From Chloroflexota bacterium (GTDB lineage: Bacteria > Chloroflexota > UBA6077 > SHYK01): a stretch of DNA of 64,000 nt. Under the pieces are notes generated by a model. It did not search any database, had not been told where the DNA came from, and saw only the letters and a program-made list of their open reading frames with translations. Location: contig SHYK01000002.1 in the NCBI GenBank assembly GCA_009692845.1, positions 1 to 64,000 of the forward strand. The letters run 5' to 3'. The translations under genes were made by a program, and so were the position numbers. Each line of letters starts with the position of its first letter. Positions within the stretch are counted from its first letter, which is position 1. Positions 8,140 through 16,513 of this stretch are shown piece by piece.

Positions 8140-8673
8140 ATGAACGAGCAAGACAATTCAGCGATTTCGGCTGAGGGCTGGACCGGTCGGTGCTTCGAGG
8201 ATTTCCGAGTGGGCGATATCTACCGCCATCGCCTCGGTCGGACGGTGACGAATGCCGACAACGTCTGGTTCACGCTGTTGACCATGAACCAGAACCCGCT
8301 ACACATCGATCAGCATTATTCGAGCCAGACCGAGTTCGGTCGCCCGTTGGTGAACTCCTGCTTCACGCTCGCCCTCATCACGGGCATGAGCGTAGCGGAC
8401 GTGAGCCAGAACGCGGTCGCCAATCTGGGCTGGGAGGAAGTTGCTCTGCCGCATCCCGTCTTTGAAGGCGACACGCTCTACGCAGAGAGCGAGGTCCTCA
8501 GCGCTCGTCCCTCTGCCTCACGACCGCATGCGGGGATCGTGCAAGTTGCGACGCGGGGCTACAACCAGGATGGAACGCGGGTGATCGAGTTCAAGCGGTC
8601 GATCATGATTTACCGTCGCGGCCACGTTCCGGAGCCCCCCGGGCGGCCGCCAGGACGCGCTCGGCGATCCTAA
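8140..8673 (+). CDS. MaoC-family dehydratase/hydratase
   Basis: A 177-residue single hot-dog domain. FEDFRVGDIYRHRLGRTVT opens the fold, and the catalytic region with Asp/His is in TMNQNPLHIDQHYSSQTEFG. The start ATG has GGAG seven bases upstream. MaoC proteins of this size hydrate unsaturated acyl-CoAs; in Mycobacterium a MaoC protein beside an acyl-CoA dehydrogenase and a CitE-like lyase (the Rv2498c-Rv2500c region) serves itaconate/leucine breakdown, and mesaconyl-CoA hydratases of the 3-hydroxypropionate bicycle are related. Its 3' end overlaps the convergent CitE-like gene by 71 bp. Specific substrate (itaconyl-, mesaconyl- or methylcrotonyl-type CoA) is inference. Confidence 0.88.
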   Translation: MNEQDNSAISAEGWTGRCFEDFRVGDIYRHRLGRTVTNADNVWFTLLTMNQNPLHIDQHYSSQTEFGRPLVNSCFTLALITGMSVADVSQNAVANLGWEEVALPHPVFEGDTLYAESEVLSARPSASRPHAGIVQVATRGYNQDGTRVIEFKRSIMIYRRGHVPEPPGRPPGRARRS

Positions 8674-9487
8674 CCGTCATGGCATCGGCCATAACGCCAT
8701 CGATGACGAATACCCCCTGGGCCTGGGACGACGCCGCGGCGAGGACCCGCTCCGCCCAGGCTATTCGCTCGGGGGTCGGAGTGAAGACCGCGTTGATGAT
8801 GGGCAGCTGATCGGGGTGAATGGCCGCTTTCCCGACGAAACCGAGCTCGGCGGCCGCCCGTGCGTCGGCTTCGAGCTCGGCGACATCTCCCAATCGAAGG
8901 TAGGGCGTATCGATAGCGATCAGGCCCGCTGACGCGGCGGCTGCCACCAGGACGGAGCGCGGATAGAGCAAGGTCTGAGCCGTTCGCTGGCCGCCAATGT
9001 CAGCCAGATAGTCTCCGTCGCCGAAGAACAGCCCGGTCATTTGTGGGCTGCAACCAGCGATTTCCGCGGCTGCAAACAAGCCGCGGGCGCTCTCGATCGC
9101 TGCCAGCAACTGGAGGGGGCGATTTTCTAGCGCGCGAACAACCGCTTCCACCTGGTCCGGTCCGTCCACCTTGGGGATCACCACGGTATCCGGGGCTACT
9201 CGGGAGTCTCGCAGAGCCGCGAGATCGTCGGCCGCCCAGGGCGACGCAAGGCCATTGATCCGGATCAGTCGCTCCCGGGAACCGAAGTCGATCTCCGCTA
9301 ACGCCCGCAAGGCGGCGGCCCGAGCTTCGCCCTTGCCCGCGAATCCGACGCTATCCTCGAGGTCGAGGATGACTCCGTCGCACGGCAGCGTGGCTGCTTT
9401 GCGAACTTTCGCGTCCTGATCCGCGGGCACGAAAAGGAGGCAACGCCTCAGCGGAATGCTCCCCCGCGGGTTTGTGACAAGAGGCAA
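8603..9487 (-). CDS. HpcH/HpaI aldolase, CitE-like CoA ester lyase
   Basis: A 294-residue TIM-barrel lyase of the CitE/malyl-CoA lyase group. Diagnostic segments are RCLLFVPAD, DGVILDLEDSV (Mg-binding acidic residues), RINGLASPWAADDL, AAIESARGLFAAAEIAG (catalytic Glu) and GFVGKAAIHPDQL, closing with DGVMADAMTVRIAERVL. Such enzymes split citramalyl-, methylmalyl- or malyl-CoA into an acyl-CoA and pyruvate or glyoxylate. With the adjacent MaoC hydratase, dehydrogenase and CoA transferase it would form the terminal cleavage step. It overlaps the convergent MaoC gene at its 3' end. A cupin gene lies 10 bp upstream on the same strand. Confidence 0.9.
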   Translation of the reverse strand: MPLVTNPRGSIPLRRCLLFVPADQDAKVRKAATLPCDGVILDLEDSVGFAGKGEARAAALRALAEIDFGSRERLIRINGLASPWAADDLAALRDSRVAPDTVVIPKVDGPDQVEAVVRALENRPLQLLAAIESARGLFAAAEIAGCSPQMTGLFFGDGDYLADIGGQRTAQTLLYPRSVLVAAAASAGLIAIDTPYLRLGDVAELEADARAAAELGFVGKAAIHPDQLPIINAVFTPTPERIAWAERVLAAASSQAQGVFVIDGVMADAMTVRIAERVLAAARGAPERGRDGKS

Positions 9488-9497
9488 GCCCGGTTCA

Positions 9498-10031
9498 TCA
9501 GCGGCTCTCGATCGGCTGGGCGTCGATCAAGATGAAGGCCATTCGGCAGACGCTATCGCTTCGGTTCGACCAGGCGTGATAGGTGCCTCGCTGAATAAGG
9601 ACATCGCCGGGCTGCATCAGCGTTTCGTCCTCGTCCATAACGGCCCAAATCTCGCCCTCCAGGCAGATCGCGTAGTCGACCGTGTCAGTGGCATGAAAGC
9701 CGGGATTTTTCTCCGACCGGTCGGCCGTGACGCGAGCGCCTCGCTCGGCCAGGTCGCGGGGATCGCGTCGAGAGATACTTTCGGGAACAAAGTCCGTAAT
9801 GCGGAAGACCGTGCCTCCCCGATGTTGCGGGGCGATCCTGGGAATGTCTCCGTCTGGAACCGGATCGGCGAGTCCTGCATTTGAAGCCGGAGCTGAGTCC
9901 GTCAACCATAGGCCCGCTCGCATGGGCTGGCCGGCGGCAATCTCTCCGGTGGGAAGCTGCGTATCTGACCAAATGTATGAGCGACCGCTTGCGTTGATGG
10001 CGGTCACGATCCGCCTCACCTTTCCAGGCAT
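9498..10031 (-). CDS. Cupin-domain protein
   Basis: A 177-residue protein with GGAGGAAC upstream of its ATG. The C-terminal half has cupin motif elements: GFHATDTVDYAICLEGEIW and GDVLIQRGTYHAWSNRSDSVC, a beta-barrel with likely metal ligands H and E. The N-terminal half (residues 1-75) is shared with cupins annotated in organic-acid catabolic clusters. It lies 10 bp from the CitE-like gene in the same direction, suggesting one transcript. It could be a dioxygenase, isomerase or substrate-sensing protein; the reaction is not known. Confidence 0.8.
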   Translation of the reverse strand: MPGKVRRIVTAINASGRSYIWSDTQLPTGEIAAGQPMRAGLWLTDSAPASNAGLADPVPDGDIPRIAPQHRGGTVFRITDFVPESISRRDPRDLAERGARVTADRSEKNPGFHATDTVDYAICLEGEIWAVMDEDETLMQPGDVLIQRGTYHAWSNRSDSVCRMAFILIDAQPIESR

Positions 10032-10190
10032 GCCTTTTGTTCCTCCAGTCTAGAAACCGGTCCGGTCCCCGCTGCCAGGCGCCGGTCAAATTCCGGTATC
10101 CGAAATTCCGATGACCAGCGCTGTCCCGGACGCGAACACCTTGTCTCGACGACGCTTGTTGGAGCAGGGCCTATCTGGCGGGCGATACGG

Positions 10191-11336
10191 CTAGCTACGC
10201 GATTCCAGGCGGTTCTGGACAAGCGCCGCGTAGCGATAAATAAAGTGGGCAAATTTGCTGTAGGGCATAGTCAGGAAAAACGTGAACACGATGGCGAGGT
10301 GCGCGATCAGGATCGGGCCCATCGCTGCTGAATCGCGGAGAGCGAGCAGGAGCAGCCCAGTGAAGTTAACCAGGGCGAGCTGCCAGAGCAACACGTAATC
10401 CATTTCGATTTGCACTGGGTCCGCCGGCGTGCGGTCGCTCCGCCGCTTCAAGTAGAGGAGCCCGATCGTCCCAACCAGCATGGCGACTCCGCCCAGGCTG
10501 CCGAAGACCACCGGCACGCTCGCTATTGGGTAGGGGGGCAGCCAGCCCAGCAGGTCCTGCTGAATGAAGGCGCTGGTGGTGGAGACGATCGCGGCCAGGA
10601 ATCCATAGAAAACCAGCATGTGGAAGACGTAGCGCGAGCGTGATGGCTGGTCATCCGGATAGTTGCAGCCCCCCGCGCCCCCCCCGGTCAGGTAACGCAG
10701 GCCCAAAGCATCCGCGGTACCCCTGATCACCCTTCCTGGTTGGAGTAAGTCCCGAAATGACCCGCGGGTCGCATGCCAGAAACGGACCCCTCCTGCGATC
10801 AGGACCACGAATCCCACCACCGAGACTGCCAGGGCCGGTGCGAACATCAGCAAATACGGCACGACCTGATAAAAGGCACCAGGCCCTTCATGGACCGTGA
10901 CAATCCGTGACGGATCACCGGTCGCGATCACTCCAGCGGCAAGCAAGGCCCCGGCGATAGCAGCGATGAGCGCGAGCAACCAGCCGCTGGCGCGAAGCGC
11001 ATGAGCGGCTGCCGTCGGGACCGCATAGCGGGCGTAGGTCTCGCGGCGCACTTCGGCGAGCGCCTTCGGAAGGTTCACCGCAAACTGATGCGGGGGCGCA
11101 AACATGCAAGCGTAAAGACACGCCCGACAGTCGTGGCAGAGGTTGGCCAGGTAGTCGACGTCGCCCGGGGTGAAGACCCGCCGCCGCTCCAGGGCCGGGA
11201 ACACGGCGCAATAGCCCTCGCAATAGCGGCAGGAGTTGCAGACTTCGAGTTGGCGCGCGGCCTCTTTGATTGGGTTGAAGGCCACCGGACTCAAGCTGAC
11301 CACCGAGTTCGACGCTGGCAGATCAGTCGCGGCCAT
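10191..11336 (-). CDS. tcuB: Tricarballylate utilisation protein B (membrane Fe-S/haem electron transfer)
   Basis: Predicted 381-residue membrane protein. I place the start at the ATG at 11336, which has GGAGG nine bases upstream, although the frame is open to 11360. An N-terminal ferredoxin-like part carries CNSCRYCEGYC and CHDCRACLYAC for two 4Fe-4S clusters, followed by APPHQF, a signature of the TcuB/CitB family; several hydrophobic helices with histidines fit a b-type cytochrome. In Salmonella TcuB re-oxidises the flavin of TcuA and passes electrons to quinone. The gene overlaps the end of tcuA by 14 bp, so the two are coupled. Confidence 0.88.
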   Translation of the reverse strand: MAATDLPASNSVVSLSPVAFNPIKEAARQLEVCNSCRYCEGYCAVFPALERRRVFTPGDVDYLANLCHDCRACLYACMFAPPHQFAVNLPKALAEVRRETYARYAVPTAAAHALRASGWLLALIAAIAGALLAAGVIATGDPSRIVTVHEGPGAFYQVVPYLLMFAPALAVSVVGFVVLIAGGVRFWHATRGSFRDLLQPGRVIRGTADALGLRYLTGGGAGGCNYPDDQPSRSRYVFHMLVFYGFLAAIVSTTSAFIQQDLLGWLPPYPIASVPVVFGSLGGVAMLVGTIGLLYLKRRSDRTPADPVQIEMDYVLLWQLALVNFTGLLLLALRDSAAMGPILIAHLAIVFTFFLTMPYSKFAHFIYRYAALVQNRLESRS

Positions 11337-12768
11337 GTTTGGCTGCCTCCGTTCCGGCAATCCGACCGAATACCGTGCCTAGGGTCAGGCCAAAGCCGGC
11401 CAGATAGCCGCTCGATAATACGTTGCCGGCCATGATCTCCCCCGCCGCGTACAGGTTCTCCATCGGCCGCCCGTTGACCATCTGGACCCGGGTCAGCTCG
11501 TCGACCGCCAATCCTCGGTAGGTGAAGGTGATGCCCGGGCGGAGCGGGTATCCGTAGAACGGTGGCTCCAGGATCGGCATGGCCCAATGGCTCTTGGGCG
11601 GGGTCAGATCCGTGGTTGCGCAGCCATCGAGAACGGCCGGGTCGAAGGCCGATTCCAAACCTGCGTGGGCGTTGTAGGTCTGGACGGTCGCCAAAACGCG
11701 CTCCGGATCGAGTCCCAGCGCCGTCGCCAAGCCGGGAATCGTGTCCGCTTGAAACGGGCGGTAGAGCGAGGTCATGAACCGATCGAGCATGCGCGCGTCA
11801 AAAATCGAATACGCAATCTGACCGGGCTGGCGGGCGATCATGCCGCCCCAGATGGCATAGCGCTTCGGCCAGAAGTCCTCGCCTTCGTCATAGAAGCGCT
11901 CTCCCTGTTGATTTAGCGCAATTCCGAAAGGCACCGAATCCAGCCGGGTGACGATCCCACCATCAAACTGCGGCGCTCGCCCGTCCACCGCGACCGCGTG
12001 GAAACCCTGAGGATCACCGACCGGCTGGGCGCCCGCGTCGAGCAAGGATCGGAGTACCCGGCCATCGTTGTACGGCGTACCGCGGATGACGAAGTTGTCG
12101 GCGGCCTCGCCCCAGTATTCTTTGAGCCATCCGATGTTGGCCTCGAAACCGCCGCTGGCCACCACCACTGCCCGCGACCTCAGGGTGACGGTCTGCCCGC
12201 CGATCTCGGCAATCACACCCTCGGTCCGGTTTTCGGCAAGTAGCAGATCGCTCACGCAAGCGTCGTAGCGGACCTCGACTCCCATGCGCTGGGCGGTCTG
12301 GTAGTAGGTGTTCATCAGCGCCTTGCCGCCCCCGAGAAAGAAGAGGTTGGTCCGGTTGAGGTTCAAGGTTCCCTGGAGGGGCTGCTGCCAGCGAACGCCG
12401 TGGTCGGTCATCCAGGGGAAGAGGGTGCGGGACTCCCGCACCACCAGCTTGGCCAGGTCCAGATTGTCTCGGCCGCCGCCGACCCGCACCAGATCGTCCA
12501 GCAGCTCGGCTTCAGGGTAAATGCCGTCGGTGTAGATTCCGCAGCCGTCGTGCGAGGCGCGGATATCCCGGGTGTGACGACTATTGCCGCCCCGGATCCA
12601 CTCTGGAGCTCGCTCCAGCACCAACACCCGCTCGGCGTGGTGCCGCGCCGATATGGCAGCGACGAGCGCCGCGTTGCCGCCGCCCACGACAATGACGTCA
12701 TAGGGCTGGTTGGATGCATCGACAGTGCTCACGCTGCGGATTATGCCATTCCACGTATTGCCAAACAT
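11323..12768 (-). CDS. tcuA: FAD-dependent tricarballylate dehydrogenase
   Basis: A 481-residue flavoprotein. The FAD-binding YDVIVVGGGNAALVAAISAR starts near residue 23, and the succinate-dehydrogenase/fumarate-reductase type fold continues with VVVASGGFEANIGWLKEYW and a C-terminal GRPMENLYAAGEIMAGN. TcuA converts tricarballylate to cis-aconitate; close relatives oxidise other polycarboxylates, so specificity is by analogy with the neighbouring tcuB. An alternative GTG start at 12732 stands seven bases after a CATAAT hexamer on the minus strand and could be leaderless. It is divergent from the Ntn-hydrolase gene. Confidence 0.87.
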   Translation of the reverse strand: MFGNTWNGIIRSVSTVDASNQPYDVIVVGGGNAALVAAISARHHAERVLVLERAPEWIRGGNSRHTRDIRASHDGCGIYTDGIYPEAELLDDLVRVGGGRDNLDLAKLVVRESRTLFPWMTDHGVRWQQPLQGTLNLNRTNLFFLGGGKALMNTYYQTAQRMGVEVRYDACVSDLLLAENRTEGVIAEIGGQTVTLRSRAVVVASGGFEANIGWLKEYWGEAADNFVIRGTPYNDGRVLRSLLDAGAQPVGDPQGFHAVAVDGRAPQFDGGIVTRLDSVPFGIALNQQGERFYDEGEDFWPKRYAIWGGMIARQPGQIAYSIFDARMLDRFMTSLYRPFQADTIPGLATALGLDPERVLATVQTYNAHAGLESAFDPAVLDGCATTDLTPPKSHWAMPILEPPFYGYPLRPGITFTYRGLAVDELTRVQMVNGRPMENLYAAGEIMAGNVLSSGYLAGFGLTLGTVFGRIAGTEAAKHGRD

Positions 12769-12783
12769 CGAAAGGAGCCAATC

Positions 12784-13580
12784 TTGTCATTGGGTATTGT
12801 CTTTAAAGGCCCCGAGGGCATCGTGCTGGCGGCCGACAGTCGAGTCACGCTGATGGCGGAGATAAACCAGAATGGTCAAAAGGTGCTGCTCCCGGCCACT
12901 TTCGACAACGCCAGCAAGCTGCTCCGAGTGGCGGGGCAGCCCTATGTCGGCGTCGTGACCTATGGGGCGGGCGGCATCGGACAGCAAGCACCGCGAACCG
13001 CGCACAGCTTCATGCCCGAGTTCGAAGCCGAGCTAGCCCGGGCGCCTCGGCTGTCGGTCGAGGATTTCGCAAGCGCACTGGGCGTGTTCTTCATGAAGCA
13101 CTGGAGCACGAGCGTGCCGGCCGACTACATCGGCCAGAGCATGACCTTCCTGGTCGGCGGGTACGACGATCAGGCCCCTTACGGCCGCACCTTCGAAGTC
13201 GATATCCCTCGGCACCCCGCACCGCAGGAGCGAGCAGCCGGCACCTTCGGGATTACCTGGGGTGGGCAAGCCGAGCTAACCCAGCGGCTGCTTCGGGGCT
13301 ATGACGAAGCGCTACTGGTCGCGGCGCAGAAATCGCTCAGTCTCTCTGACGAGCAGCTCAAGCAGCTGGGCTCGCCCTGCAGATTCCGTATCAATTTCTG
13401 CCGCTCCAGGATTGCGTCGATCTTTCCATCATGTTGGTTCAGATCACCGCCAAGCTCCAGACCTGGCTGCTCGGGGTCCGGGGCGTCGGCGGTAAAGTGG
13501 ACGTAGCGACGATCACCCGGACGGAAGGGTTTGTTCCCGTTCAGCAGAAGACCATCGGTGGAGAGCACCGGTCCCCCTAG
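12784..13580 (+). CDS. Proteasome-like Ntn-hydrolase family protein, interrupted by a frameshift
   Basis: TTG start with AAAGGAG seven bases upstream. The N-terminus GIVFKGPEGIVLAADSRVT matches the S1-S2 strands of 20S proteasome subunits, and YVGVVTYGAGG and MTFLVGGYDD continue the fold. The frame leaves the family pattern after LKQLG at about 13370; the next frame then reads LALQIPYQFLPLQDCVDLSI and continues to a TAG at 13580. Restoring one G in the GGG run at 13368-13370 makes a single protein of about 265 residues. The usual Thr1 nucleophile is not apparent; Ser follows the initiator Met. It may be a real pseudogene or a base-call error. Confidence 0.7.
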
Positions 13581-13658
13581 CTGAGAGGATCCGAAATTGG
13601 CTGGCATTGAGTCTTGGGCGTTGCGCAGCCTCTCCTTCCCCCATTGCGGGAGAGGGCT

Positions 13659-14210
13659 TTGACCCATAGTGGCAGCCCCCGGTCACTTCGTGTCCGACAA
13701 TACGCCGCTGGAACGGTCGCGATCGTCGCAAGTCTCGCGGCGACCGCCGTTGTGTTGCTGGCGCCGATTCCGTACCGCGCGATGGGCGAATACGGTTATC
13801 TCGGGGTGTTCGCGGTTACCCTGCTGGGCACCGCCTCGTTCGTGATCCCGGTGCCCTATCTCGCCGTCATCGTGGCGGCCGGCTCGTATCTCCCCCCATT
13901 ATCGGTCGCGCTGGTCGCGGCGGTGGCCGCGGCACTGGGGGAGGTCACCGGCTACGTGGCCGGCTACGCGGGCCGATCTTTGATCCCCGAGGCCGGGTGG
14001 GCCGATCGGCTCCGCCGGCTCATGGCTCGATCTGGATCGTGGGTCGTATTCGTCGCTGCGCTGGTGCCCAACCCATTCTTTGACCTGATCGGTGCCCTGG
14101 CCGGCGCAACCCGATTCAGTCCGTGGGCTTTCTTCAGCATTTGTTTCGCCGCGAGGGCACTCCGCTATTGGCCGCTAGCCGCGGTGGGCGGCCCGCTCCT
14201 CGGGATTTAG
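13659..14210 (+). CDS. VTT-domain (DedA/SNARE-associated-like) membrane protein
   Basis: About 183 residues from the TTG at 13659, which follows GGGAGAGGG; the frame is open to 13614 but the first residues there lie in a hairpin-forming intergenic sequence. Four to five hydrophobic segments surround the VTT-type signatures FVIPVPYLAVIVAAGSYL, AALGEVTGYVAGYAGRS and FVAALVPNPFFDLIGALAG. Members are small integral proteins implicated in lipid scrambling or membrane homeostasis. It is preceded by an inverted repeat (CCTCTCC...GGGAGAGG) and is followed convergently by a glycosyltransferase. Confidence 0.78.
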   Translation: MTHSGSPRSLRVRQYAAGTVAIVASLAATAVVLLAPIPYRAMGEYGYLGVFAVTLLGTASFVIPVPYLAVIVAAGSYLPPLSVALVAAVAAALGEVTGYVAGYAGRSLIPEAGWADRLRRLMARSGSWVVFVAALVPNPFFDLIGALAGATRFSPWAFFSICFAARALRYWPLAAVGGPLLGI

Positions 14211-14256
14211 GTAGGTCGCACCTGAAGGAAGGGCGGAAAGGTCACGCCTACGAAAG

Positions 14257-15021
14257 CTAGTGTTTTGCCGACTGCTCGGGGCTGAGTCCGGCGAGATCTG
14301 CCCGGGGAGTGCGATAGGACAGCACCCGTCGGATCAGACTTCCTAGTTTCAGGCCGACGATCGTCGGCTGGTCGTTGATGATGCGGCGTAAGAGTCGGGG
14401 CAGTGATTCGCCGTGTGAGTGGTAGACGGGCGCGCTCGGCTCGTACCAGATGGCCCAACCCTGCCGCTGCGCCCAATCCGCCCAGGCCAGATCCTCGGCG
14501 CCCGGAATGATCTCATCGAAGGGATGCCCGACCACGAGCCTACGCCGGTATGCGCCGTTGCGATTCGAGAACATCATGTCTCGCTCCTGGCGGCGCGGCT
14601 TGGTGCTGGTCACCCCCGAGAGCCACATCCCAAACAGCTCGAACCGGGTTGCGTTCTGGCGCGGGAGCTCGCGCCCGTAGACTGCGCCAATGGTGGGGTC
14701 GGCGAATGGCTTGAGGATATTGGCCAGCCATTGCTGGCTGGCTGGAAGCGAGTGCGCGCTCAGGCTAAGGACATAATCACCGGTGGCCGCCTGAACGCCC
14801 AGGTTGAGGGCGCGGCCATAGGTGAACGACTCGGGAGGGATCTCGATGATCCTGGCTGGGAACCGGCGGGCGATGTCCAGGGTGGCATCGGTAGACCCGG
14901 AGTCCACGACGATCACTTCGAAGCTGGCAACGTCCTCCTGGGCGAAGACCGCTTTGAGGGTGTCCCCGATGTCCCGCGCTTCATTCTTGGCGCGGATGAC
15001 TACTGAGGCTTGCAATCCCAC
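14257..15021 (-). CDS. Family 2 glycosyltransferase
   Basis: A 254-residue GT-A fold enzyme. ASVVIRAKNEARDIGDTL at the N-terminus, EVIVVDSGSTDATLDIA (nucleotide-binding Asp), and GDYVLSLSAHSLP in the place of the metal-binding DxD are visible; the DxD itself appears to be replaced by SAH. GAEDLAWADWAQRQGW resembles the ED-x motif of the acceptor side. It likely transfers a sugar to a cell-surface or exopolysaccharide acceptor. Monocistronic by position, between the VTT protein and trmD. Confidence 0.85.
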   Translation of the reverse strand: MGLQASVVIRAKNEARDIGDTLKAVFAQEDVASFEVIVVDSGSTDATLDIARRFPARIIEIPPESFTYGRALNLGVQAATGDYVLSLSAHSLPASQQWLANILKPFADPTIGAVYGRELPRQNATRFELFGMWLSGVTSTKPRRQERDMMFSNRNGAYRRRLVVGHPFDEIIPGAEDLAWADWAQRQGWAIWYEPSAPVYHSHGESLPRLLRRIINDQPTIVGLKLGSLIRRVLSYRTPRADLAGLSPEQSAKH

Positions 15022-15164
15022 TCTCCTGGTCGGGCCCTAAGGCAAAAGATCTGAAGGCACAAGAATTGCCAAGATGTATGCGAGGTGGAGTAGTTCCATT
15101 CTAGACTCGTGCCTGCGACAGGGCAACGAGTCGGCGAGACACAGACGCGTCAATGCTGCCCTCT

Positions 15165-15911
15165 TTAACCGTCCGGTTTTCGGTCCCGTTCGGCGGCATC
15201 AACCAATCCGAGCCGCCGAATCTCCTCCCAATGCTCGGTCCGAAGCAGGTCGGGACGTCGTTCGAAGGTGCGTCGTAGTGCCTCGCGATGCTTCCAGCGG
15301 GCCAGCTCCTGGTGATCCCCGGACCGCACGACCAGCGGAACCTCGATGTCTCTATAGACGGCTGGCCGGGTAAATTGGGGGTACTCGAGCAGACCGTCAG
15401 AGTGCGCTTCATCCCGAGTGGAATCGGCGCAGCCGAGCGCGCCGGGCAGCAATCTGATCACTGCATCGGTGATCACCAGGGCGGGAATCTCGCCGCCGCT
15501 CAGCACATAGTCTCCGATAGAGATCTGGCGGGTGGCGAGTGCGTCGGCCACCCGCTCGTCTACGCCTTCGTAGTGGCCGCAAATCAGCACCAGCCGAGAA
15601 AGCTGGGCGAGTTGAGCGGCGACCTCCTGCCGGAAAAGCTCACCGTTGGGAGTGAGCAGGATCACCTCCGCGCCCTCGGCCCCGATCTCGTCGAGCGCCT
15701 CGAACACCGGCTCCGGCTTCAGGATCATGCCTGGACCGCCTCCGAAAGGCATGTCGTCCACCGTTCGGTGGCGATCGTGGGTCCAGTTCCGTAAGTCGTG
15801 GATGCGGATGTCGACCAGGCCGCCGGCGGCCGCCCGGGCGACGATACTCTCCGCAAACGGTCCTTCGAACATTCGCGGAAATAGGGTGAGAATATCGATC
15901 CGAAGCGTCAC
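15165..15911 (-). CDS. trmD: tRNA (guanine-37-N1)-methyltransferase
   Basis: Predicted 248 residues from the GTG at 15911, giving the canonical start VTLRIDILTLFPRMFEGPF; the longer frame to 16058 has no family similarity. SPOUT-fold landmarks are MPFGGGPGMILKPEPVFEAL, LICGHYEGVDERVADA and ISIGDYVLSGGEIPALVITD, which form the trefoil knot holding S-adenosylmethionine, and the catalytic Asp in DSTRDEAHSDGLLEYPQFTRP. It methylates G37 of tRNAs to prevent frameshifting. Unlike the usual rpsP-rimM-trmD-rplS order, it stands alone here. Confidence 0.95.
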   Translation of the reverse strand: MTLRIDILTLFPRMFEGPFAESIVARAAAGGLVDIRIHDLRNWTHDRHRTVDDMPFGGGPGMILKPEPVFEALDEIGAEGAEVILLTPNGELFRQEVAAQLAQLSRLVLICGHYEGVDERVADALATRQISIGDYVLSGGEIPALVITDAVIRLLPGALGCADSTRDEAHSDGLLEYPQFTRPAVYRDIEVPLVVRSGDHQELARWKHREALRRTFERRPDLLRTEHWEEIRRLGLVDAAERDRKPDG

Positions 15912-16063
15912 CTGATGCCCGCGTCCGACAGTCCCACTCCCCGCACGCAGGTAATGGGCAGAATGCCACCAGAAATAAGAGGCTTCTGGCCCTCGGCCCG
16001 GGGGGTTCGGGGGCCGCGGGCGAAAATCCGTCTCCGCCTGCCAGTGGGGTGACCCCAATCGCT

Positions 16064-16118
16064 CCGGGGGTCAGGGGCCGAAGGCCACAGGGGGCGGGTG
16101 GGTGGGCGCCCTAACCTA
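16064..16118 (-). repeat. Intergenic repeat family P, copy 1 (UUCG-type hairpin)
   Basis: Read on the minus strand it starts with the TAG stop of the metallopeptidase gene and continues GTTAGGGCGCCCACCC, then GGCCTTCGGCCCCTGACCCCC. Nearly the same sequence follows the metK stop at 59165. The core GGCC-TTCG-GGCC type hairpin could act as a transcription terminator. Confidence 0.75.
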
Positions 16119-16511
16119 AAACGGGAGCTCGTGATCATCCAGGCCGACATGATGGCCGATCTCGTGGAGAAGGGTCAGGGTGATCTCTTCCTGAAGCTCC
16201 CGACTCCGGTGGCACATCTCCAGTAATGGGAGCCGATAGATCGTGACCTTGTCCGGCAGGGTCAGGTTGTAGCCGGTTCCGCGTTCCCCGAGTGGGGTTC
16301 CCTGGTAGAGACCCAGGGTGCCGCCCGCGTCCCCATACGCGTCCGTCGAAGCTTGCGGTTGGTCTTCCACGATGATCACGATGTTGTGCATCGTCGCCTG
16401 GACTTGCGCGGGCAATTGGGCGCAGGCTCGCGCCACGAGATGCTCAAACCGCCAACGACTGCAGCGAACGCCCCGGTGACGCTCCGGTCGGGCCCTAAGC
16501 TGGTGGACCAC
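16116..16511 (-). CDS. Metallopeptidase family protein (minimal zincin)
   Basis: A 131-residue protein from a GTG at 16511. The C-terminal half carries ITLTLLHEIGHHVGLDDHEL, the HExxHxxGxxD zinc motif of the small bacterial metallopeptidase family (DUF1025/zincin_1), preceded by VTIYRLPLLEMC and the RGTGYNLTLPD strand. Family proteins are usually about 115-130 residues, so length fits; substrates are unknown. The GTG lies two bases after the stop of a newly called 31-residue membrane peptide, implying translational coupling. Its own TAG stop is the first base triplet of an intergenic repeat. Confidence 0.8.
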   Translation of the reverse strand: MVHQLRARPERHRGVRCSRWRFEHLVARACAQLPAQVQATMHNIVIIVEDQPQASTDAYGDAGGTLGLYQGTPLGERGTGYNLTLPDKVTIYRLPLLEMCHRSRELQEEITLTLLHEIGHHVGLDDHELPF

Positions 16512-16513
16512 GA

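Noticed and set aside
12400-12783. Upstream extension of the Ntn-hydrolase frame
   Set aside because: It is antisense to tcuA; a strong AAAGGAG and TTG at 12784 give the family-like N-terminus.
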